Of a DNA stretch of 64,000 nt, positions 19,263-30,929 are shown in pieces. Both the position numbers and the translations under genes were made by a program. The notes under the pieces are model-generated. The model had not been told where the DNA came from. It saw only the letters and a list, made by a program, of their open reading frames with translations, and ran no database searches. How positions within the stretch are numbered: position 1 is the first letter of the stretch; each line of letters opens with the position of its first letter. The DNA comes from Panicum virgatum (Eukaryota > Streptophyta > Magnoliopsida > Poales > Poaceae), in contig NC_053146.1 of the NCBI RefSeq assembly GCF_016808335.1, forward strand, positions 30,419,495-30,483,494, in the 5' to 3' direction.

Positions 19263-22200
19263 TGTAACATCCTAATTTAAATTTTAGTATTTAATAATAA
19301 ATTTAATTGGCTTTAATTAATTTTCTAAGGTTTATTTGCTTAGCCTTGCATTTAATCTAATTTTCTTTCACAAGGAATTAAAATTTTTCTAAGTTTAAAC
19401 AAGTTTGTGCGTTCATGCTGGTGCATTGTTTTATTTGTTTGAGTGCTAGGGTTGAATTCAAATTCAAGTTTGAATTCAAATAGTTTGAGTTAGTTGAATA
19501 GGAAAAGAGAAAGGAAAAAGGAAAGCAACCAAACCCAGGAATCCGGCCCGCTCCGCGCCTGAAGCCCAGCAAGCCAGCGCCTCCTTCCCTTCAGTCCGAC
19601 CCGCGCACTCCTTTCACTGACATAGCTGGCCCTCCTGTCAGGCACTCTACCACCTTCCCCAGCGCACGACGCCGCTCGCCCGCGCCCTCGCTGACAGGGA
19701 CGGCCCACATGTCGGCGCTCTCCCCAACAACGCTCCGCGCGCGCTTCTTCTCCCTGCAGCAGGGGCGCTCTCCACATGTCAGCCGATCCCCGCTCCGCTT
19801 AGCAGTCCCGCGCAACTCGCCCGACCCCCGCGTCGCTGACCGACCTGGTCCCACGCGTCAGTGCCCTCTCCCTCCTTCCTTCTTCTTCCCCGTGCCGAAC
19901 TCCCCTGCGCTGCTCCGCACCGGCCGCGCCACAACCCTGCTTGCCCTCCTCTGTACTGTGGACCTGCCCCGAGGTCGTGGCCCGCTCGCCAGCCTGCGTA
20001 GCCCTTCTAGAAGCTTGTCTCCAAACTGAATCCCGTGAACGTCGGTGTTTGATCCGGTTTTACCGCGTTGCAACGCCGCCTGCAATATCCGCCACGCCCG
20101 TGCAGTGCACACATGCCCAGGATCCCCGGTTTCCTTTTAATTGGCGGCCGCGGACTCTCTGCGCACCCACAACACCACGACATTGCCGCCACCGCACCCC
20201 AGCCACCCCACTGCCTTGCTCCGCCACGCAGAGCCCTCTGCACTGCCGCGGCCACGCCGCTCCGCTGCAGCTCCACCCCTGCAAGTCCCCGCCTTAGCTC
20301 CACCTTGATGCCCAGACGCACACCGAGCCCTTTGCCCTCAACTCCGGCTTGCGCAGCAGCTGGAATTCCACCGAGACCCGCCTCCAGTGAGAAGATCCGC
20401 CCCAGCGATTCTGCAACGCCGGCTTTCCTCCGGCCTCGCTGACCGCTCCCCTGGTTTCGCAGCATGACCCTGAAGCCGCCCGTGTGATCCAAGTGCCCGG
20501 AGGACCACCGCAGCGCTCCTGTCTGCGAGCTCTGCCTCCGCTCCGCCACCGGTCAATGTCGCCGTCGACCCGGCATGGCCGTCCAGCCCGCTCTGCACCC
20601 TCGGTGAGCATCAGCGTCCCCTCCTGATCCTTTTACGCTAGATGTCGTAGTCCGTAGCGCCCTCTAGGTGCCAGCACGCTGCACGCCGGCACTCCGCCGC
20701 CGCCCGCACCTTGGCCTCGCCGTGGCGAGTCTCCTGCAGTGCCTCACAGACGCACGTGTGCCTCGCGTTGGCTCTGCGCACGTGCGTAGACACTTCCTGC
20801 CCCCAGCCCGAGCCAAGCCTAGGCCGGAACTGCGTAAACACAGTTCGCCGGTGAGCCAGTGCCGCACCTCGCCGTGGCGAGCCCTGGCCAAACCCTAATC
20901 CTCTGCCCTAAGAGCCCAGTTGAGTTCACCGTGTCGCGAACTACCTCCCTGACCCAAACCCATGTTGAATCGAGCCCAGTAGCGCTGTTTTGGTGAAGTC
21001 CGGCGAATTTTTGCCGCGCGCCGCCGCAGAATAGCTCGCCGGTGACTGATCGCCGCCGCCCCGTGCGCCCAACCGAACGTGGTCGTCCGATCGCAGATCA
21101 ACGTCACAGAACAGATCCAGCCCGAGTCAACCAAGGGGATACCGGTCAGCGCCTGGCAACTTTGCTAAAGAGACCCTGCCTTTCATCGAAATCAACCCGC
21201 AGTCCATGTAGTTCAAAAGTATTTCCAGTTTGGCCCTATTTTTAGCAGTTAGGCCCCTGAGTTTCCTGGTTTTTGAACCCGCAGTCTAGCTTGGTAGTTT
21301 TTGTGAGTTAGACCCCAGATCTAAGGTTTAATTATGTATAGGTCCCTGGTTTTTTGCGCAGAAGCCCCTAGAAACCCTGTTTTCTTGCAGTTTAGTCCCT
21401 GAACCTTGTTTTGGGCCTAGTTTTCGCGTTCTAGCTCCATTTTAGGCGTTCTTTATGTCCACGCGATCATTGTAACACATAGAATAGTTCTAGCTTAGTT
21501 TTGTTCACTATTTTTATGTATTGTTGTACTGTTTCTTAGTGTTTGCCTTTGTTTGCATGTATGTGTATGTGCCGGACTTGTTTTGGCGTTGCGATCATGA
21601 GTAGGCGTTGATCCTTCAGAGGAGTACTAGTACCCGGAGCAGCCACCGTCTTCACAGTAGTTGGAGTAGCAGGAGAACTTTGAGGAAGCCAAGTATAACT
21701 TTGACACCACCTATCACCTTTAAATACAATTTCATACTGCATTTTAATATTGTATGCCTATAAGGATCATTCTAGCCACATATTTACCTTATATATATCC
21801 CTTGGTTGCATTTTGGTTAGTTGTTCTAGGTGCTGCGCTCTCACACATGGTCCTTTTTAATTAAATTGTTAATGGTCTTATGCAACTTAATTCTGAGCGT
21901 TACCCTCTGTGCTCTATACTTGAGTGGTTTACATCTCCTTAAAACATGTTTTTCTAGAAACTTGGTTTAGGGAGCTCGCACAGTGTTTTGTGCTACCTAC
22001 TCTCCATAAGGATTGTACGTCATTAGAGCGACAACCTGGGACAACTGCGCAACCACAAGACTGGAATGGGACTGTCTTGGCTTACTAATTAGGTCTTTTT
22101 GGTTTGGAGTAACTTACCTGCGGGGCAAGGGTGGTAAGCTTCAATGGTCCCTGCTCCTCCGGCTTGGTCTGTGCTACGTGTCTTGTACCCCAGTGAGGTG

Positions 22201-22848
22201 GGCCCCATCGTCGCTGATCCAACTCTTCGCGGTTACGCCTTACCAACGAGATTCTTTGTAACGGCCTCGTAGTGTGCTTGCTAGCCATCTCACCTAAGGA
22301 AGTGTGATGAACAACTAGCATAGCTCAGGACTTGTGGGTAAAGATGTGCAACCTCTACAGAGTGTAAAACTAGTATACTAGCCGTGCTCACGGTCATGAG
22401 CGGCCGAGATCCTCCTTTTGATTAGTGGGGTTATCTTCCTTTGATTAGGGGGGGTTCCCCGGGTGGTTTGGTTTGGTTCTCAGTAGTATCATAATTAATT
22501 CTGATTAATTTCTATGTAACTGGGTTATGGTAATTTCATCAACTTGTAGTAAATAGCTTTAATAAAATTTTGCCAAGATTAAAAGCTAATGCAGTTGAGT
22601 CAGCCAACCTTCGAGCCTCATAGTTTGTGTTATACTTGTTGAGTACAAGTTGTGTACTCACTCTTGCCTACTCTACTCTTTTTCTCTTGTTTTCTTTGGG
22701 GACAGCCTACTGCTGCTCAGTTCCCGGTGACGCGGCGGAGTTCACCCGGAGCTACCAGGAGTACGAGGACTTCTAGGTGGTCGTCTCCCAGTCAACGTCC
22801 CTGTGGCGCCCAGCTTCCGAGTTTCGTACTTGTTTTACGCTTCCGCAT
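19263..22848 (+). mobile_element. 3' LTR of element B, cut by element A
   Basis: Begins TGTAACATCCTAATTTAAAT. Order of parts: AT-rich start, a GC-rich block (about 19530-21150) with leader-like phrases, a T-rich segment with repeated 'gtccctg' phrases, segment E1, a further AT-rich part and segment E2. It stops at CGCAT (22844-22848), where the LTR of A begins. The remainder should resume to the right of A, outside the window. The GC-rich block has plausible splice donors such as CCTCGGTGAGCATC near 20600. Confidence 0.88.
21605..22776 (+). pseudogene. LTR-encoded segments E1 and E2, element B copy
   Basis: E1 (21605-21688, 84 nt) follows GAGTAG and encodes an acidic, Gln-rich peptide starting VDPSEE. 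E2 (22721-22776, 56 nt) follows GCTGCTCAG and ends EYEDF plus stop. E1 begins with two bases of a codon and ends with one, and E2 begins with two, so the phases fit a spliced product. In this old copy E1 carries TAG at 21628, 21658 and 21667, where element C has CAG at 21628 and 21667 equivalents, and the presumed donor is CCAAGT where C has GCAAGT. Judged a dead copy of a putative LTR gene. Confidence 0.45.
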
Positions 22849-25800
22849 TGTGACACCCTAGGTGTCTGCACAGTAGTTGTGTATCTATTTTATGCATCAT
22901 GTGCTTGATTGTTTGAAAAAGGATCTTTTTGTAAATATAAAAGGTTATATGTGTAATTATGTTTTTATGCAAGGTCCTTTTTATAGTTTAATTTGAATAT
23001 GGTATGCAATTATTGCTTTTGTGCAGGGTGTATTTGCAAATTTCAGAGCAATCATTGCTTGGCAGAAAATCTTACTTTTTAGTCTACATTTGAGTTGAAT
23101 TTACAAGGGAAAAGACAAAAGTCCTTTGAATTCAAAATCCCTCTATGTTTTCAAAATTAACTATTTATACTTTGGTCAAATCAATTTTTGCACAACATCA
23201 AAGTTGTAGATCTTGAAAAGTTGAACAACTTTCATGTTGGGCACTTTTTCATTTGAGCCCAATATTAAAAGTTATCTTTGATTTACATCCGGGTCCCTGA
23301 AAATTTCTGAATTTGCGAATCAGCCCTTTTCCCCTTCTTCCAGCCTGCTTGTCTGCTCTGCTCCTTGGCGCCGCCAGTCAGCGCCGCCCGCCCGCCGCTC
23401 TGGGCCGGCCCACGCGTCACCCCCCTTGACCCCTGGACCCACTGCCCCCTCGCGCTGGTGCCCTCTTCGCTTTGCCACGCGCCCCAGGCCGCCCGCCGGT
23501 CGCCACCTCGCCGCCGCCGTGGCTAGGCCGACGCAGCGCCCCGGACCCCCATCTATCGTGCGCAGCAGCACCACTGGAAGTTCCGCAACATATTCCCCTC
23601 ATTCTCTCGCACGCTCCCTGCCCCGACTCCCCAAACCAGCGCCGCCGTTCATTCGTAACCCCGGCGAGCTCGACGCCGCCGCGGAGCCGCCACTGCAGCC
23701 CTCCTCCGCCCGCGCTGACCCCCTAGAAGCTCTATCGTGGGCCCGCGCAGCTCACCGACCCATCCTTCTGGCCCAATTTCCACCGGAGCCACCCCGCCGC
23801 CGTAGCCGGAAGCTCCACCGCCCTGCTCGCCGTGGAACCACTCCTCCTTCCTTCCTCTACCCAAATCAAGCACCCCACTAGCTCCCTGATGTCGAGGTGA
23901 AGCTCCCCGGCCACTCCACGCCACTTCTACCCCTCCGGAACACCGCATCCACCGCTAGCCGTCGCCGCCGGAGCAACTGCTCCGCGGGGAACCTCCAATC
24001 CGGCCACCCCGAGCCCCAAGAAGACCACCATCGGGTCGATCTCGTTCTACTCTTCGTTTTCCCCAACCCAACCCTCGCCGCCGGCGAGCCTAGCCGCCGG
24101 TAATGGCCGGCGCCCTTTCCCCTGTTCTCCCCTGTGGCCAGTGACCTCATGTTGAAAAGAAGCAGAAACCCAAGGGGTTATTTGAATAGCCCAAGACTCA
24201 TATGAATAGTAGCAGCAAGGGCCCCTTTGTAATTTTTGCTGTATACTTTGAAATTCCATAGAAATTTGTAGAAAATTCATAAAATAGCAAATCTAGTTGT
24301 TCTGGAATCCTTGTGTAAATATTTATGCAGTAGAATCATAATATGCTGGTTGTTAGTTGAAAATGTTTGCTAGAAAATTAGACTTATGTTACTAGGTGCA
24401 TAAAGGCTAGTTGATTATTCTTTTTATTAATTATTGCTTGAAGCCTTGTTATGCTCTGAAAATTTTATGGTGGTTTGTTCATGTGACACTAGTGTTTCTA
24501 TAAAAATTCCGTGGTCAGTTCTCATGTTTAGCTATTTCTTTGATTTAATGCTTGTTTAGTAGACTTTAATTATGATAAATATTTTTTTTGATGATAAATC
24601 ATGAAAATATTTATGAGTGTTCTTTCTGAAAATTTTAGCTTGTCCATGAAGTTTCAGAACCATTTCAAGAATATAACAGGAGCTAAAAATGAATCTTTTT
24701 AAGTTGATGTCTGTTTTGTTTATTTTCTCAGAATTAATTCTCTGTAGATAAAATCATGAAAAATTCACAGTAGCTAACTCATCGCTGTGTAGATCTACTA
24801 TTAAATTTTGAGATTCTTTTTTGCTATTTTTTAACCTGTATAATTCAATCTTGTTCTAGGTGTTGTCTGAATGAATGAATTGTTTTGAATAAATGGCTAC
24901 ATGTTTTGGCATAAAATTTACAGGATAGCTTACTCTGTTCATATTCTATTTAGTGTAATGTTTGTTAAATTTATTAATGTTTTTCCTCTGAGTTGTTGAT
25001 TTATTAACAAACCATAATTTAATTGCTATAGGAAGCTACTCCCACTTGTTTAGGAAGTTAGTATAGCTTTCTTGTGTTGTTGATCATGATGCCTTGTGTA
25101 GTTAGAAATGTTGAGTTACTACTCTATAAATGATTGCCCATGTGTGTATTAATTTTGTTTGCTTAGCTTCACTACATCGTGAGCGTGTTTATAATATTGT
25201 TCTTGCATTACATATATATACGACTGCTTTATCGGACGGCACGTACGAGCTGATCCCGGATTCCGAAGGAGGTGATCTCGAAGCTCAAGCGAACACTACT
25301 ATACTAACTGAAGCCCCGGACCAAAGTTCGGAAGAGCCCAGGGCTGAAGTAGTTAGTGACTACCGAGAAGGCAAGCCCCGGACATAACCTATAATTCAAA
25401 TTATTTCCATTTATTGTTATTACTTACTTGTGCATTTACAGTTCTTAGGATTTGAATTGAAACCCTAGATGCATGATCCTAGGAACCTATGTACTGAATA
25501 CTAGACCTGAGTTCGAATATTGCTAAGCTTATAGGGCCGGTAAAAGTCGAGTGATTTCCTGTCACTCGCGAGCTCTATAGGAACTGCTTGTTTACTTCCT
25601 GTTATCAATATAAGGACGAAGGACGGGGTTGTGTTCGATATCATGACTTTATGTGAAACCCCGTCTGTGTTGATGAACTTGCTAAGGTCGCGGTGTGTGG
25701 TAGTGCTTGGTTAAGTTTTTGAACGTACTAGCCACATGCCGTAAATATGGTATGCGGTAAGCCTAGTAACCGATTGGACCGGGGAGTGGATATACTGACA

Positions 25801-26812
25801 CTCTCTCTTTAGAGATAGGTTTTTATGTTATGTTGATCAACACCACGACTAGGAGGGACAAGGTTGGACCTTGGAGCCCTGTAGTCGGTGAGAGTGTTCC
25901 TATCCACAAGCCGGAAAGAAAGGCAAACGGTTGTTTGGGAATGACCCGACGGTGTTCCAAACGTATGTGTTAGGTCTGCCTAGCCAGGTTAACAAATTCG
26001 ATTTGAATCGTCTGCTTCCCACAGTTTGGGACTGCTTGATCTCTTTGCCACACAGAGTAATAAGAGCAACATTTTTATGATCAATCTTGATGTTTGCTTA
26101 AAGTTCTACCATGATTGAATAGTAGATGCTTACATAGAATGGTTAATCAACTAGAATCTAGGTAGCTAAAATGTGAAGTAAGGCCCTACTCTTTATTACT
26201 TTTCAGCAAAAAGGAAACCAGAGCCTGACAAACCCTGCATAGTCTAGCTAAAATGGGTTTAGTATACCCATTGACGATTAAGTCTTGCTGATTATTAGAA
26301 TACTCAGCCTTGCTGTTGAAACCCTTTTTCAGGTATGAGTTTCGAGGACCAACTCGCTAGTTTGTCTTGGCCTTGCTCTTTGCCTCCTGGCTGGTCCGTA
26401 GAGTGGGATACGTCTTCGGCCGGCAATGACCCTGACGAGTGATACCTTGCTTGGGCTAGCTTGGTATACTTTTGCGATGTGTTGTAGCCATCGTGTTTTT
26501 TTTCCATTGCTTTTCAAACTTTGAACTTACAGTTGTGGTTTGTATAACTGTTTTACAAAGTTTGGTTTTGTAATAAGTACTTTGAAACATGTTGTAATCA
26601 CTACTTTGCCTGTGTTGTAAAATTGTGGTTGTAATATCTCTGGACTCGCCTTCGTGCGGGGTATGCTTGTTCGATCCGAGAACCGGTGGTTGTATCGGGA
26701 CGTTACCCGACAGACCAAGAATTGTTCCTTTTGAAGTGCGTTTGAGCCGGTGTTGCCTTTAGGGTGATAGCCTGCGCACTTGAGCCGGGATAATTCAGGT
26801 GGTTCTGTCACA
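22849..26812 (+). repeat. Element A 5' LTR
   Basis: 3,964 bases from TGTGACACCCTAGG to GTTCTGTCACA; the ends are a 7-bp inverted repeat (TGTGACA/TGTCACA). AT-rich start, GC-rich block (about 23330-24120), AT-rich middle, segment E1 (25218-25370), segment E2 (26333-26442). The 3' copy (58216-61677) differs by many point changes and indels, including about 25 extra bases near 58779. The open frames of the GC-rich block (for example 23426-23881) are not conserved and are not called. Confidence 0.92.
25218..26442 (+). CDS. LTR-encoded segments E1 and E2, element A 5' copy
   Basis: E1, 25218-25370 (153 nt), encodes DGTYELIPDSEGGDLEAQAN and an acidic tail with QSSEEP. It ends GAGAAG|GCAAGC, a GC-type donor. 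E2, 26333-26442 (110 nt), follows CCCTTTTTCAG and encodes FEDQLASLSWPC, LPPGWSVEWDT and a stop at 26440. E1 leaves one base of a codon and E2 supplies two, making Gly. Element D has the same layout with different third positions. In this LTR the AG before E1 is mutated to AT (25216-25217); the 3' LTR keeps AG. That a protein is made is inference. Confidence 0.55.
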
Positions 26813-26814
26813 GC

Positions 26815-26826
26815 TGGTATCAGAGC
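26815..26826 (+). other. Element A primer-binding site (initiator tRNA-Met)
   Basis: TGGTATCAGAGC two bases after the LTR. It is complementary to the 3' end of initiator tRNA-Met, the usual primer of plant chromoviruses, and identical to the site of element D. Confidence 0.93.
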
Positions 26827-27097
26827 TGCAAGCGTACACCAGAGGTGTTGGAACCTTAAAAATCGCTTTTCGTATAAAATTGGAACAACAAGGTATTTCG
26901 GAAAACTACGTTGGAATCGTTAAGGGTTATGCATAGAACGTAAAGTCCTAGGGAATTTATGGGAATTACTAGGTGGCTATTTATGTATGGTTTATGTTAT
27001 CTGACTTCCAGAACTTTACAGTTTGTCAAACCATACTCACAAGCAACCCTTAATTTTTGTAACGACGCACCTACGTTAAGGTAAGAAGGTAAGGATC

Positions 27098-27294
27098 CTC
27101 AGTCAGCTGAGGGAGTCTGACCTTCCCGTCGGTGATGCGAGCCGAACGCTGCCCTTAAGCAGTGGCTTACTTGAGGTGCTCCCAATATACCAACTATTAG
27201 TTGACTATATTGGAAGTAAAGTGTACTCAGTCAGCCGAGGGAGTCTGACCTTCCCGTCGGCGATGCGAACCGATCGCTACGCTCAAGCAGTGGC
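27098..27294 (+). repeat. Tandem leader repeats of element A
   Basis: A unit of 128 bases starting CTCAGTCAGCTGAGGGAGTC is repeated from 27226; the second unit is split by Athila-2 and continues at 36820 to about 36875. Each contains GACCTTCCCGTCGG, GCAGTGGC and a hairpin flanked by CCAATATA/TATATTGG. Element D has the same arrangement in reverse at about 49623-49880. The repeats lie between primer site and gag, where packaging or dimer signals are found in retroelements; that role is inference. Confidence 0.75.
27182..27213 (+). other. Leader hairpin with paired changes, unit 1 of element A
   Basis: CCAATATA pairs with TATATTGG around an inner stem CAAC/GTTG. Unit 2 (36835-36865) keeps the outer stem and has CGAC/GTCG inside. 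Element D shows both versions, at 49758-49789 and 49630-49661. Confidence 0.6.
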
Positions 27295-28764
27295 TGTTGA
27301 CGCTCTTTAGCGCCCCAATTTGTATACCGCAAGCGCACGGTTCATGTAGCTTTTCCCTTAGAGTATTCCCCCAAGGTTTATCAATTCGTGGATCGACAAA
27401 GAACTACCTAAGGTTTTCCATCTAATCTAATGGATCTATCCTAACATGAAGCATGGATTGCATATAAAGGGTAAACCTTTGACAGATATGAGTGATGTGT
27501 AAAGGTTGATCTCATCCATGAACATAGGTTTAATCATAGCAAAACCAAAGACATGACTAGGCCTATCGTCATCTAGTTGTAGTTCAAGCCAACGAGCAAA
27601 TAAATCATGAATCTCAATCAAAAGCATCTTTAAACTCAAAATCTCCAATCCGATCCCTCGATACTCTGCCTACTCTGTGGAGACGGCCTGTCACGACGCC
27701 CCCCTTTTGAACGAAATACCCTGAAGCAAGTCGAACCCCCTTTGGTAGTTCCGCCATGAACCTCTAGCCACCATGACTACAAGATCATGCTAAGCGATCT
27801 ATCTCGATAATAGATCTAAGATGAAGCAAACCCAAAGAAAAGAACGAAATCGAAAGAGAGAACATGATCGCTAATAGATTCGGAAGACATGATTATCATT
27901 ACTCACATAATAGATTTGTTTGGATTGCCACCACCGAGTACATACCATTGACGACTCCAACTAGCTCATGAACTCCACCATGGCACAACCTCGCAGGGAG
28001 GCCATGGCGGTTAGGGGTGGCCTAAGCCATCTCCTAGACAACTTCGAAGACTTGTGGCGGCCGTCGTCTCCCTCCGGTCTTGGCCCTAGGTTTTTGTCGA
28101 GTTCTGGGTGGATGGATGCCTCGAGATGAATAAGGTGCGAGCTATTTATAAGACGAGGAAGCCATCGGTCGAAGGGGAGGCCAAACCGCCTTGAAAATGG
28201 GCTAGGCCGGCCGGCCCCATGGGCCTAGGCCGTGGGCCGGCCGGCCGGCCTACCCTGTTTCGGGCTCGCCTCGGTCTCATTTTTCGCGTGCAGACTCCTC
28301 GCATCTTCTAGAGTTTATGTCCTTCACGATTGCACCCCTTTTGACGTCATTATCTTGGAGATATCTTCGAGGAAAGGATAGGATAGGGAATCCTTCCTTA
28401 AATCTTCATTTGCTTTGCTTAATCCCGAAGTATCTTGATCTCATCTTCGTGGGCTCGGTCCTTTGGGCTCTCTTGGAGGATGGATGTGCATGAATGGGCT
28501 TCGAATCAACATGGGCTTTGGTCCTTCCTTTGGGCTTTGGCCTTCGTCTTTCTCCGTGTTAGCGCTCGATCACGGGCCTCGTCATTTCATGCTCCAAAAT
28601 AGACCAAAAACCTGCAAAAACGAAGTTCCTCCAAAATATATGTGCAATTGTGAAAATGACCAATAATTAGGCCGGGGTTAGGATGGTTAGTGATTTTGAT
28701 ATTAAATTCATGCCATTATCAAGGATAAACAAGGGATAAAGTGGGTACTTAAGGAGCGCCAACA
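27295..28764 (-). repeat. Athila-2 3' LTR (left copy)
   Basis: 1,470 bases, TGTTGACGCTCTTTAGCGCC to AAGGAGCGCCAACA. Minus-strand TATAAATA at 28143-28150 with GGCCGGCC palindromes upstream at about 28203-28250. The terminal sequences and the GGCCGGCC/TATA layout match Athila-1, but the body is largely different sequence. Confidence 0.92.
28143..28150 (-). promoter_or_regulatory. TATA box in Athila-2 3' LTR
   Basis: TATAAATA on the minus strand, about 60 bases downstream of the nearest GGCCGGCC palindrome. The 5' LTR copy is at 36204-36211. Confidence 0.6.
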
Positions 28765-28775
28765 TTCCCCCCATG
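28765..28775 (-). other. Athila-2 polypurine tract
   Basis: Minus-strand CATGGGGGGAA abutting the LTR. Confidence 0.75.
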
Positions 28776-30929
28776 CTTAAACCTTGCTCGTCCTCGAGTA
28801 AGTCCAGGAGCTTTGCTTATAAAGAAATCAGCGTTGCCCCTCAATGTCCTCTCTGCACTTAGTCATACATAACAAGACATATTGCTCTCTCAAGTATTTA
28901 GCATTTAAGTTCATGTTGTGACTGGCTACTTTTTCATTATGGAAGATAGACTAGCAATTAAAGAACAAACCACAATAATAAATAAATGCAATGCTCTCAA
29001 ACTTAAGCGAACTTCAAACCTTTACTTTGTTTCATCGTGAAGAGTTTTCAAAAGAATGCATATCAAACATAAGTGAGGTTCTCTTGCAAAAGATCATGGA
29101 AATACTCATCTCATCAAGTCTCTCAAGCCTACATTAGATTGTCTTCAACCTATTCTACTCATATATAAAAGTGGAAGGCTTATGTGGAGCTTGGTAGGTA
29201 AAAACAATCCTAGCAAAAAATTATATCTGAAATATTGTCAAACTAAGAGAGAGATCTATTGGATTTACTGAGACTTGTCAAAAAGGCCATTGGAAAATAA
29301 TGTTGGAGAGGGAGAAAGATGAAACACACACATTTAGATAGGTGGACATGTGCAAGTGGCAAATGGATGATCCCGAGACATAAATGAAGTTCTCGTTATC
29401 GGATTGCACATGGTTGGAAGATTTGAGTATGGAATAGTTCTTCAAAGTAACGTGGAAAATTAATGAAGCCAAAAAGAGCTAAGGAGCATTTTATTCTTCT
29501 CTCTTTTTTTCTTTCCTTTTCTCCCTTTTTTTCATTTTTCTATTTTTCTCTTTCTTTCTTTTTTTTCTTTCTTTTTGCTCCTTAGAACTTTTGATAGCAT
29601 AGAATACTTACCCAGCCATCCCCCCATGCTTGAATGCTCGTCCTCGAGTATGAATAGTGGGAGAACCAACTAACTAGGGTAAGTATCTCAAATTCACCTT
29701 CTTCTTCGTAGAACCGCTTGAATCTCCGGGGAGCCTTGTCTCCCAAAATTTTCCTTTATATGGTGCCCTTGATTCTTTTGATTCCGTCGAAATGATAATA
29801 CATACTCAAATTGGGTTGTGGTCAAGGAGGTAATCACAAAAAGATATTTTTGGTTTAGGGTGGATATCCAGCAAGGTTTGCAAAATTCCCGAGGTGGAAA
29901 CTCACAATACATGGATAAATAGGCTAGCAAAAAGAAGGTTACACAAAAAAACGGAATGACCAGCTTCTTAGTCTCATACCAAAGAAATCAATCTTAATCC
30001 AATTCATCAAAATAAGTTTGCAATCTAAAGGTTGCATCATGAAAGAATATGTATGTATAGGCTTTGGTAGTTAGAACTTTGCAAGAGATTCACAAATGTA
30101 GATAGCATAGGAATTAAGTTTTCAAATTAAACAATCACAAGGTGTAAGGTCATCGGTAGACTTAAATCAAAGAGCAACATAGAATATGTGGGTTTAGAAT
30201 TTAGTCATTTAACCTCCACAAATAAAAGAGCCGGTATTTAATCATTTTAATTCCATTTAATTGAGAGCAAATGGTCAAGTCATATACAACATAGCGTAGG
30301 TAAAACAAAGCAGCAACTTTCATCATTTTTCCATAAGCATAAGGCATTGCCAAAATGTATCAATGTGGTGAGCACAAAGTGATGGTGATCGTACACTTAT
30401 TGAAAACAAAAACAAAACTAGGTTGTCCTCCTAGAAGCCATGTGATAGGTTGAGAGGTATATACAAAGGTTGCATCTATGGTTGAAGGCATATATGTACA
30501 AGCACTTAGAAAAAGAGAGAGTTGAGGAAGAATTACCGTCTTTCTCGATGCTCATAATGAAGTGTAGCGCGGCCTCCCCCATACTTAAGCATTGTGCTAA
30601 GCGTGGAAAAAGAATCATGAGCATCTTTGTGGCAACCGTGATTATCTTACTCCATGAGATCTTTCTTCCTTGTCCATGAAATCCTCCCCCATGCTTAGCA
30701 TGATGCTAGGCGTAGAAGGAGAAGATGGATCATCTTGCAATTCTTGAAGTCCTTCCCTCATGTGTATGAATATCATCTTCAATGTGTCTTCACCTTTATT
30801 GCCTCAATTTCCTTCAACTTCTTCTTGTACTAAGTCATGGTCTCAATCTTTGCTTCTCATCGTCGTCGCCTCCTTCAATTCCTCGTTGTCCCATTGCTGC
30901 CTCATCTTCACGAATTTTTCTTTCAATTT
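28776..30929 (-). other. Athila-2 non-coding 3' region
   Basis: No credible coding frame. Begins with TTAAACCTTGCTCGTCCTCG, like the Athila-1 region after 7967. A T/C-rich tract lies at about 29488-29585. The phrase CCCCCATGCTT with CTCGTCCTCGAGTA recurs near 29620-29650, and short variants (CCCCCATACTTAAGC, CCCCCATGCTTAGC) near 30577 and 30685, as if polypurine-tract-like pieces were scattered through the region. Confidence 0.6.

Larger units (their letters stand above)
2899..22848 (+). mobile_element. Element B: old Tekay-type chromovirus, decayed and nested
   Basis: A plus-strand Ty3/gypsy element with gag, protease, RT, RNase H, integrase and a chromodomain-like tail, in that order. Its parts are a 5' LTR remnant (2899 to about 3690), a leader, gag-pol (4236-6743 and 17143-19226), a polypurine tract and a 3' LTR (19263-22848). 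Athila-1 splits it inside the RT region, and element A cuts its 3' LTR at 22849 (five bases before the cut: CGCAT). At least eight in-frame stops in gag-pol, two or more frameshifts, missing LTR parts and no visible primer site make it non-functional. It belongs with the Tekay/Del clade by its long LTRs, gag start MVNTRS and C-terminal domain. Confidence 0.9.

Noticed and set aside
23426..23881. 151-codon frame in the GC-rich block of the element A LTR
   Set aside because: The 3' LTR copy is shifted by indels and ends elsewhere; no conserved motif. Composition-driven.
28463..28666. Plus-strand frame in the Athila-2 LTR, also at 36513-36716
   Set aside because: Same reason: LTR duplication, antisense, no recognisable domain.
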